A stretch of 64,000 nt of DNA from positions 29,019,398 to 29,083,397 of the forward strand of contig CP099841.1 in the NCBI GenBank assembly GCA_030062745.1, written 5' to 3'. This DNA comes from Capitulum mitella (lineage: Eukaryota > Arthropoda > Thecostraca > Pollicipedomorpha > Pollicipedidae). A program made the position numbers and the translations under genes. This document shows positions 35,615 to 44,200 of this stretch, piece by piece. The stretch's first letter is position 1. Every line of letters starts with the position of its first letter. The notes beneath the pieces are model-generated. The model made no database searches, was not told the origin of the DNA, and saw only the letters and a program-made list of their open reading frames with translations.

Positions 35615-38600
35615 TCAGACACCAGCTTTGGTGTCAGAGGCTTTCTCCGTTTGGCTGTCGGCGCTGAACGGGCCCAGGGCATCTTCCAGCTCCTGCGAGA
35701 AGGCAACATCCCGGTTGCTGGAGCTGGGGACGGCCCCCTGCGCCTTCAGTTTCTTGGCGTTGCGCAGCTTCAGCTGGGCCACCTCCAGCTTGTGGGTGAC
35801 GCTGCGGATGTCGTCCTTGGCGGTGGCCAGGCGCGCCTGCAGCTCCTGGATGTGGCGCTCGCGCTCGCCGAGCCGGTCGTGCAGGGCGGCCAGCTGCTCG
35901 GCGCTCACCTCCAGCGCCGTCAGCCGGTCGCGCTCCTCGTCCGTGGCCACCATCATCTGGCCCGTGTTGGACGAACGCATCTCGCGCGCGAACATCTCGA
36001 TCATGAAGTCGGGGAAGGTGACCTGGTGCAGGTGACCGGAGAAGGTGGTCTGGGCGGCGCGGTCGGCCAGCGGCGCCGCCAGCAGGTCGGCCGCGCTGGC
36101 GGCGTCGGCGCTGGGCGGCCGCGGGCTGGCGGCCGGCGCCGGCGCCGGCGCCGGCGGCGGCGGAGGCGGGCGGCGCGGCCGAGCTGAGCTGCGCCGGCGC
36201 GCGCGAGAGCGCGAGCGCGGCGCCGCCGAGCCGCGCCGCACCCGGCGCGCCGAGCTGGGCACGGCCAGCGCTCGGGAGCTGGGCGCCGTGACAGAGCTGC
36301 GCTGGCGCCGGCGCGCAGCGTTGGGCGCGCCCAGCGCTCGGGCGCTGCTCGTCGCCGAGCCGGGGCTGACCGCGCGGGTCGAGCCGGCCGCCAGGCTGTT
36401 GCGTGACCGGCCGCCCCCGGCTGGCTTTGTGCTGACCTGGCTGGCCGAGCCGGGAGCCAGGCTAGGGCGCGATTTGCCTGCTGCCGACCAGGGACTGACC
36501 TGACTGGCCGAGCCGGGCACGGGGCTCTCACGAGACCGGTTTCCTGCTGCTGCCCCAGTGCTGACCTGGCTGGCTGAACCGGGCGCAAGGCTGTCGCGAG
36601 ATCGGCGACCCGCCCGTCCTTTGCTGACCTGGCTGGCTGAGCCGGGAACCAGGCTGTCACGTGGTCGGCGTCCCGCCGGCGCCGTGCCGACCTGGCTGGC
36701 GGAGCCAGGCACGAGGCTGTCACTGGATCGCTCTCCGGCCGCCGAGCCAGGCCTCAGTCCGCCGGCAGAGCCGCGCACGACGCGCGCCTGGCTGCCGTTA
36801 CCTGGCTGGGCGCGCGAGTCGCGCCGCCCGCCGGCCGGCGCCGACTCGCCGCCGACCGAGCTCCGCACGCGGGACGAGTCGACGGCGAGGCGCGGCAACG
36901 GCCCGGCGGTGGAACCCGCCGGCGACGACGGCACCGACACGCGCACGTCGCCGGCCGACGCGTCGCCGTCGGCGTCGGCGAAGCTGAGCGTCGAACCGAG
37001 CAGCGGGTCGGCGAGGGACACTGACGACCAAGCGCCGAGGACCTCGTAGTCGAACAGCGGGTCAGTGTTGGTGGCCGCGTCGGCGGCGGCGACCTCCAGC
37101 GTGTTGACGCCGGCGTCGCGCGTGGTGACGTCCGGACGGAACATCTCGCCGGAGCGCAGCTTGGCCATGCACGTGTCGGAGAGCTCGCGCCAGGTCTGGC
37201 ACTCGGCGCGGAACATGGTCGACATGGTGTCCGGGTCGACGCCGACGGTGCCGTACGTCCGGCCGCCCTGCTCCTGCACCAGCTCCCACGACCGGTGCAT
37301 GCTCTCGGTCATCTCGGTGAGGCGCCCCTTGATCTCCTGGTGGCGTGTTGCCAGCGCGTGCACGTCGGACACGGTCCGCTCGATGAGCCGGCGCGCCTCC
37401 TCGGGCACGCTGGGGTGGTACGGCGCCGCCAGCGTCAGGCACTCGGCCGTCCACTGCACGATCAGGTCCTGCACGTCGTCCATCCGCAGCTTCTGGTCGT
37501 GCATGCTCTCGGTGAGGCAGTCGATGACGGCGCTGCGGAACTCGTCGGTCTTCTGCGTCAGCCGCTCGCGCACCACGTCGAAGGTGGTCCGCTTGCCCTC
37601 CCACATCATGTAGCCGCTGGCGTCGCACGCCTGCTGCAGCTTCATCGACCACTGCGTCAGCTCGGCGTGCAGCTGGCCCAGGTCGCCGACGCGTAGGTTG
37701 CGCTTGGCCCACATCCGCACGCCGACCTCGGTCTTGTGGATGATCGGGTCGATGCCCCGGTAGAAGGCGCTCTCCAGGACCGGGTGGGCGGCCTTCATCA
37801 TCGCCAGCAGCTCCGTGTGCGCCTCGCCCACCCGCTTCAGGAAGTTCTCGTCGCGGATGGTGAGCAGGATGTGGCACTGCGTCTGGAAGCGCCACGACTC
37901 GCGGATCCCCTCCAGTCGATTGAGGTACTTCTCGAACTTGGTTGTGCCCGCCATGCCGTCGTCGATCTGGCCCAGGTCGACAGTGAACTTGGACGTCCAC
38001 TGCACCAGCGCCTTGTGCAGGGTGACGGGCTTGCCGCCCTCGAAGGGGGTCACCTGCAGCTCGGCCGGGTCCGGGTTGACGGCGGCCTTCAGCTGGCTGG
38101 CCACAGCATCGATGCTGTGCCACATGCTGTTGGCGAACGTGTGCACCCGCTGCTCGCGCACGATCATGAAGGCGATGATGTCCTCCACCTTGCCTGACCA
38201 GTCCTTGAGGAAGGAGAAGTTCAGCTCCAGCTGCTCGTTGTCCTTGGTCTCTCTCTCCTCGATGATTTTGTTCGCCAGTACAGCCCAGGTGTCCAGCGAC
38301 GTCGCCAGAAACCGGAACAGCCCCAGCTTGTAGACGTTGACGACCTTGCCGATGATGGAGCAGCAGGCGTTCTTCCAGAACTCCAGCTGCCGCGCGAAGG
38401 ACTGGTTCTCGTGCTCCTGTCGCTGCCGCTGCATCTTGTACAGACCGTGCAGCTGGTCCGAGATCTGGCTCGTCTTCTGCGCGTCGATCAAGGCGTGCTT
38501 CAGCTCCTCCTGGGCGGTGGACATCCGGCCCTTGGTCTTCTGGTAGATGTGGTGCACGTTATCCAGGCCGAGCACCACCTGCACCAGCCGGATCTTGAAG

Positions 38601-39475
38601 TGCAGCAGCTCCTCGGTCAGCCGCCGGTCCAGCGAGCGCTGGACGATGTTCTCCTGGTGCATGGTCATGACGATGTCCGGTATCCTGGAGAGCAGTCGGG
38701 CGTAGAAGCCGCGCAGCTCCGAGAGAATCTCGCCCCGCTCGGCGCAGTCGACGGTCACCTGGCGGATGATCTCGTGGAAGACGATGTTGTAGACCTCTTG
38801 CTCCGATCGCACCAGTTCGATGAGTTTCTCCACCTCGGAATCGGTCCGTTTCTCCAGAACAGCCTGCGATAGGTTTTCGCCCATTCCGGCTTCGGCGAGC
38901 AAACGTCGGAACACGTCTTTGAGACGAAGCACTTCCTCGCGCGTGACCGGGGTTCGGCTTGGCACGCAGGTACGGTGAACCTCGTGGTCTGTTGAAGTGG
39001 TGGTATACTCGTCCCTGATGAGCTCCAAAGCGTCGCCGTGCTGATAGCTCTTTACGTGCAGTTCCTCTGGAATGAGTGTGGTGATGTTCTTGGCAGGATT
39101 CCTTGGTTTCTTGGGGTCGGCGTAGAAACCGTCAACGTCGATATTGGACGCAAACTCTTTGTTATCTATGTTCTCGAGAAAGAATGAGAATCCTTTCCCA
39201 ATTCCGCACTGACACGGTGTGTTTTCTGTTTGGTGACGAATGCAATTTCCTTTCGGAAAGCTCCACACATTTGGTACCCTCCTTTGGCATTTTACAGATT
39301 TTTTATGTTTGCTAAATGTGCTTACCAGCTCTGGCGGCACGCTTTGCCACTCTTGAGCTCTCTTCAGAATTTCAGCCTTACTTGGTAATTCGCTCTCTTC
39401 CTCGAAGTCTTCATCACAGTTCACCATTGCCCTCAAGTCCTCATCGACGGAGCTTTTTTTGCTTGTAAGAGACAT
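35615..39475 (-). CDS. AXDND1: AXDND1: axonemal dynein light chain domain-containing protein 1, intronless
   Basis: A single uninterrupted 1286-codon frame (human protein about 1012 residues, from a gene with many exons). The Ax_dynein_light-type region runs from about residue 137 (IPEELHVKSYQHGDALELI) to about 420 and contains the family block EQEVYNIVFHEIIRQVTVDC at about 225-244, then SLDRRLTEELLHFK. Long helical coiled-coil stretches follow to about residue 760. Residues 830-1110 are low-complexity Ser/Arg/Ala/Pro. They contain five tandem 21-22-residue repeats with the core PGSASQVS at about 915-1015. A final coiled coil (DEERDRLTALEVSAEQLAAL onwards) precedes the end. The protein is known from sperm flagella and motile cilia in mammals. 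The first 125 codons are AT-rich and the rest GC-rich. Absence of introns suggests a retrocopy or intron loss. Confidence 0.9.
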   Translation of the reverse strand: MSLTSKKSSVDEDLRAMVNCDEDFEEESELPSKAEILKRAQEWQSVPPELVSTFSKHKKSVKCQRRVPNVWSFPKGNCIRHQTENTPCQCGIGKGFSFFLENIDNKEFASNIDVDGFYADPKKPRNPAKNITTLIPEELHVKSYQHGDALELIRDEYTTTSTDHEVHRTCVPSRTPVTREEVLRLKDVFRRLLAEAGMGENLSQAVLEKRTDSEVEKLIELVRSEQEVYNIVFHEIIRQVTVDCAERGEILSELRGFYARLLSRIPDIVMTMHQENIVQRSLDRRLTEELLHFKIRLVQVVLGLDNVHHIYQKTKGRMSTAQEELKHALIDAQKTSQISDQLHGLYKMQRQRQEHENQSFARQLEFWKNACCSIIGKVVNVYKLGLFRFLATSLDTWAVLANKIIEERETKDNEQLELNFSFLKDWSGKVEDIIAFMIVREQRVHTFANSMWHSIDAVASQLKAAVNPDPAELQVTPFEGGKPVTLHKALVQWTSKFTVDLGQIDDGMAGTTKFEKYLNRLEGIRESWRFQTQCHILLTIRDENFLKRVGEAHTELLAMMKAAHPVLESAFYRGIDPIIHKTEVGVRMWAKRNLRVGDLGQLHAELTQWSMKLQQACDASGYMMWEGKRTTFDVVRERLTQKTDEFRSAVIDCLTESMHDQKLRMDDVQDLIVQWTAECLTLAAPYHPSVPEEARRLIERTVSDVHALATRHQEIKGRLTEMTESMHRSWELVQEQGGRTYGTVGVDPDTMSTMFRAECQTWRELSDTCMAKLRSGEMFRPDVTTRDAGVNTLEVAAADAATNTDPLFDYEVLGAWSSVSLADPLLGSTLSFADADGDASAGDVRVSVPSSPAGSTAGPLPRLAVDSSRVRSSVGGESAPAGGRRDSRAQPGNGSQARVVRGSAGGLRPGSAAGERSSDSLVPGSASQVGTAPAGRRPRDSLVPGSASQVSKGRAGRRSRDSLAPGSASQVSTGAAAGNRSRESPVPGSASQVSPWSAAGKSRPSLAPGSASQVSTKPAGGGRSRNSLAAGSTRAVSPGSATSSARALGAPNAARRRQRSSVTAPSSRALAVPSSARRVRRGSAAPRSRSRARRRSSARPRRPPPPPPAPAPAPAASPRPPSADAASAADLLAAPLADRAAQTTFSGHLHQVTFPDFMIEMFAREMRSSNTGQMMVATDEERDRLTALEVSAEQLAALHDRLGERERHIQELQARLATAKDDIRSVTHKLEVAQLKLRNAKKLKAQGAVPSSSNRDVAFSQELEDALGPFSADSQTEKASDTKAGV
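36431..36730 (-). repeat. 63-66-bp coding tandem repeat in AXDND1
   Basis: Five units spaced 63, 66, 63 and 63 bases each encode a version of RDSLVPGSASQVS plus a variable Ala/Gly/Arg linker. Unit lengths are multiples of three, so copy-number change would keep the frame. The repeated Arg-x-Ser motifs are potential phosphorylation sites (inference). Confidence 0.9.
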
Positions 39476-41220
39476 GATGAATGCCCCGTCAGACTGAGAA
39501 AACTTTTCGGTGAAGGACTGCTAACAGCTCAAGCTTGGGTGATCATGGATAGAACGCGTTAATCACTATATACAGACTATTTAAGAAAATGAAATCAATG
39601 ATATTCTCGTGACAAGTGTGGCAGTCAGCCATCGCTGTCATGCTGCGTGTGGAAGCCTGTGGGTGGTCAGACGAAGTACATGATGGGCTAAATTTGAAAA
39701 ACTTACGAATAAATGCACATTCACGTGACCTTTCCACATTCCGACTTGCTTCGAAACATCTCTTTGCTACATAGGCGACATTTCGAATCTGTACACAACG
39801 TCAGTTACTAAGCTGTCCGGGATTATTGCATCGTGCAAAGGCCACAGATGCGAAAGCATTTCTTATTTATACGGAAATTGCCATTTATATGATTGCGAAG
39901 ACGTGATCAGGGGGCACAGGTATTATCTTTAAGCTGAGTTTTTTTGTACAGCATCAAAATTTGGAAGGGTTTTCTTGATATTATGAAGCAGGCATTCGCA
40001 GACATCGGTGTTTTTTTTAAATACTAGGTGAAACCGCACCACGTTTCAGAATACTTTTCGACTAGAACTGTTACTTTCGCAGTGTTCGTAAGAAGACGGA
40101 TTTCTTCTTCCTTGACGCATTTTTTTATATTGAGGAGTAACATTTGCCATTCATTTTCGCGCGCTTCGCGTATGTCACTCGTTTGTCTGGGACAGAAATT
40201 CGTTTTTGTGTATTGGCGTTAATTCTCATAGCGATGACTGCTAGCCATCCCGCGATACATGGTACCTGGATTGCCTATTGCCATTCACAAACACTTGTAT
40301 ACGATGAACGGAACAGCGTTAAAAACCGGAATCAGGCACCAAACAGTCCTACACTGAGATCATTGATATCATGTGTTGACCCGACTGACGACGTGAAACA
40401 GGTATTCGCACATTTCGTCAGCTTGGCTTTTTAAGGTCCTGTCGGCCCTGATCTCAACAGACATTACGGATGCAGTTCTGCTTGTACTATTGCATTGTTT
40501 TGTTCTTGTTGCGAACAGCCGTAATTCGAGGACGGCATGCGATAAAATAACATTTTTACCCTACCTTGGGTAAGGTAAAAATGTTACCTTACCTTGGGTA
40601 AGGATGTTATTTTATAACATCCTTACCCAAGCCCAGAAACTCCAGTCTTGTCTGCCCATTTGTGCATGACTTCGAGCCAAGAGATCACACGTGTGAGCAG
40701 TTCGGAGACAATGCCGCTCTGCAGCTGGTAGGAGCTCCCCCTGAGCCGCACTTGTTGCGTGCATCTGGCGGCAACACGTCGTATTTAGCAGCCGACCAGG
40801 GCAGGACCTTCACACACGGTCGGTCTCCCCCTCCTGTCCCTGCCCCAGCAGTGGTCTTTCGGCGCCAGTCGCACGTTCAGCTGGAGATCCTCGGCTCGGC
40901 GGCAGTCCTTATAGCTCGGACTAACCAGCAGCAGGTACGCCCAGCCCAGCGGCTGACGAGGGCTGGAACTGCTCAGCTCAGCACCTGATCCCGGCACCGT
41001 TCACCCAGCAGTAGGGGCTGCTCAGCGCCGTAATGACTCGCATCGTGATCCATTCAGCAGCAGAGATCGCCCAGTTCAGCAGATCAGCAGTGGCCTGTGA
41101 GCGCTGTCAGTCCCCAAACAGAAGGGCTGAGCTCAGCAGCAGGCTCGCGTTCAACATCCCGACAGCAGACGCTGGTCAGCCCAGCGGCTGGCTCCAGCGC
41201 AGGTGGCCAGCAGGAGCTGG
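39476..41220. other. Space between AXDND1 and the Vps62-family gene
   Basis: Contains the presumed AXDND1 promoter on the left, the double hairpin at 40543-40631, and on the right the 3' untranslated region of the Vps62-family gene, rich in CAGCAG and CAGCTGG words. I see no coding exon. Confidence 0.5.
40543..40631. repeat. Nested inverted repeats forming two adjacent hairpins
   Basis: Hairpin 1 has 12-bp perfect arms at 40549-40560 and 40574-40585. Hairpin 2 has 18-bp perfect arms at 40593-40610 and 40614-40631 with loop TTT. The outer words at 40543-40553 and 40604-40614 are also reverse complements. The word CCTTGGGTAAGG recurs in both. The arrangement of two hairpins side by side resembles that at 20432-20498, though the sequence is unrelated. 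Confidence 0.9.
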
Positions 41221-41262
41221 TCAGCCGAGCAGCTGGCTCCAGCGGGAGCTGCGGCCGGAGCC
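41172..41262. repeat. 45-bp duplication spanning the Vps62-family stop codon
   Basis: CTGGTCAGCC starts at 41172 and 41217, and the following CAGCNGCTGGCTCCAGCG is shared, giving a period of 45 bp. The right copy encodes the protein end SRWSQLLG and its stop codon; the left copy lies in the 3' untranslated region. Confidence 0.75.
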
Positions 41263-44200
41263 GGCCGCCGCCGGGCACTGGAAGGCGGGCGGCTTGAGCG
41301 GAATGCCGGTCGGACCGCCGCTGATGGTGCACAGCGAGCCCAGCAGGTGGTAGCAGTCGGCCGGGTTGCCCCAGCGGCCCAGGAAGCGGAGCCACTGCGG
41401 CGGCCGCACGTGCAGCGGCACCAGCCGCCGCCACGTCAGCCAGGGCTGCCCGGCGCCGGTGACGTCCGTCAGGCGGGGCCAGCGGCTGTACACCTGGACC
41501 CCTGTAAGATGGAACAGAGGTCTGTCAGACGGAGCGGAGGCGTGTCAGATGGAGCGGAGATCTGTCAGACGGAGCAGAGGTCTGTAGGACGGAGCAGAGG
41601 TCTGTCAGACGGAGCAGAGGTCTGCCAGACGAAGCACAGGTCAGTCAGACGAAGCAGGGGCCTGTCAGATGGAGCAGAGGTCTGTAGACAAGGCAGAGGT
41701 ATGTCAGATAGGGCAGAGGTTTGCCAGGCGGAGCAGAGATTTGTCAAGCAGGGCAGGAGTATGTCAGATGAGGCATTAGTTTTTCATGTAGAACAGATGA
41801 CTGTCACACGGAGCATTGGTCTGTCAGACGGGACAAATATCCGCCAGGCAGGGCAAATGTCTATCAAACGGGGAAAACATCTTGCAGACGGAGCACGAGC
41901 GTGGCAGGCGGGGAACATCTGTTGGACAAGCTACCATCACGGTTGGGTCAACTACACCTGAATTCCCCTGACACAGCACAAGTATATGCAGCTATATGTT
42001 TTGCCATGTGGTAATGCGCCTGGTTGCGCAAGTGATACGGGCTAAAGCCTTGGCAAGATGCAGTTACGTTTGTGGTTGTTGCTTCACACAGCCTTCAACT
42101 GAGCTTTGCGCTTTATGCAATCTCTGTCATTTTGCCACAACTCCATCCTCCAAATTTCGTTGTAATCGAGTTTTCTTCATGTTTTACGGAGCAAGATTGG
42201 AAACCTAGACGCCTAGATGCTTTTTCCCGGGTAATAACCTGCTGCAGCACCTGAACGCTCACCTGGGTTTGGCCAGACGCCGTGGGAACCTTTTGCGACG
42301 TAAAGAACGGGGTGGTTACCAAACGTCTGGAGCTGAAACATAATTCGTACAGATGTTTTTTTTACACATCGACAAAGAAGGATTGGAAAGGAACCTGGGT
42401 CGCGCACTTAACTGTAAGTAACAGGCTCGGAACTCTGTTGACTTAATGGCGGATGCAGTGGATAATAGTGTGGACCGCACGGCCAGTCACGTGCTTCCTA
42501 GTAAATAGATGGGCATGGACATTGGGGAGACACGAAGCCGTCGCTGAAGCATGAAAATGCGCTGGTGTAATACTGTGAATAAACAGACAATCCTGCAATC
42601 ATTTCGCATGGCACATTGGTAACCAACGGCAACATGTTGCACAGACCAATAAGTTGTGTCAACAGCACTGAAAGTTGTTTTGGCTTGAATTGTATGAATG
42701 AGCGGTGCACATTTGGAAATAAGAGAGGCATGCAGAAAGACACGAATTCTGGTTTGCCAATGAAAACTTTTCTACCTCCGCGTTGTTCGCATGCTTGCCA
42801 TTCGCGTTGTTTGCTAAACTTACTGTCGGCGCATATTTCGGGCTCAGTATGAACTGTCCCCTGTTGTTCTGGGAGGCAAAGCGATACACGCTGGTGGACG
42901 GCTCGTAGTTGTAATAGGCTCCGAATTCGTGGGCAGATATGTAGATGGAAACAGGTGCGCCATCCTGCGTACAGAAGACATACAGGGCACTGCTGGTAAG
43001 TCGAATACTGAATCGCAGCCCAGTTTTCAATGTGAATCGTAACATACAGTGATAAGTTAATGCTCCACATCGTGAACAATGAAGTTAACAGCACCATCAC
43101 AATAATTTGCAAGCATTTGCAGGGGATGAAACGAAATGGAGGCCCTAAAAATTGTTAATGGGCCCAGCGATTTTTTTCTCCGGCGTGAGCACCTGGACAA
43201 GATGCCATTACGACCAGCGAATTTTCCAGACGTTAAAAGCCTGGAGCTTGGTACTAACCGTCCCGGTAGTGGCTGTCCTGTGTACATAGAGCCTGAGACC
43301 GACTGTTCTGCGCATCTGGTCCCTGAGGCCGTCTGTCGTGCATGACTGAAACTTGAGACCGACTGTGCTGCTTACCTGGACCCTGAGACCGACTGTCACG
43401 CGTACCTGGACCTTGAGACCGACTGTTCTGCTCAACTGGACCAGGGACTGATTGTCCATGCGTATCTGGACCCTGAGACCGACCGTGACGCGTACCTGGA
43501 CCCTGAGACCGACCGTGACGCGTACCTGGATCTGAGACCGACCGTAAAGCGTACCTGGACCCTGAGACCGACCGTAAAACGTACCTGAACCCTGAGACCG
43601 ACCGTGACGCGTACCTGGACCTTGACACTGACGTGCTCCCAGTCGCCGACGTGACTGCCGCGCAGCCGGCCGGCCGCCCGTTTCCCTTCGCTGAACGGGT
43701 AGAACATCCAGTAGGTGGCGACGAAGCTGGGCAGCCGGGTTCGAGACCGGCCCCGGCCCTGGACCGCCGGCGACTCGCACCGGCTCACCGAGACGTACAC
43801 GGGCACGCTGCCAGAGGCTGGACTCGTGCCGCGCAGGTGTTTCGGAGGCTGTACGTTCCCGGTGCCGAGACCTGGAAGAGGTGGGCAGGATAGCGGAGGA
43901 GGCCGTGAGTTTGGGATTGCGTTTTTATTGTGACGTTGGCTCATGTTCTTCTCGAGCGACGCTTTCCATTGTTGGCGGAAACGGCTGTGCGTTTTTCCCA
44001 ATATTTTGCTCTAATGTTCAACAGATTGCGGACTAGGAGCGTCTGCATGGTGATCACACAATATTTTTTAGTTCAACCTTTTCTATGGTGTTTAATGACG
44101 CCAAAAGCAGTTTCCAAAAACTTACGGTGATTTGAGAAACAAGCTGGAACTGTGGGCAAAATGAACTGTTTTACGCTACTCAATCTGACTCAATCTTACG

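Noticed and set aside
36001-38123. Long secondary frames on both strands inside AXDND1
   Set aside because: They are shadows of the GC-rich AXDND1 frame, which alone shows family similarity along its whole length.
41511-41930. A CRISPR array (20-bp repeats)
   Set aside because: There are no unique spacers; copies are head to tail with gradual decay, in an intron of an animal gene. The same applies to the 30-bp array at 43255-43614.
43208-43780. A coding extension VRVTVGLRVQ repeated past exon 43615-43871
   Set aside because: The frame stays open through the 30-bp array, but the next Vps62 exon joins in phase directly at 43615 and the repeat peptide has no family counterpart. It remains possible as a minor isoform, so it is treated under findings.
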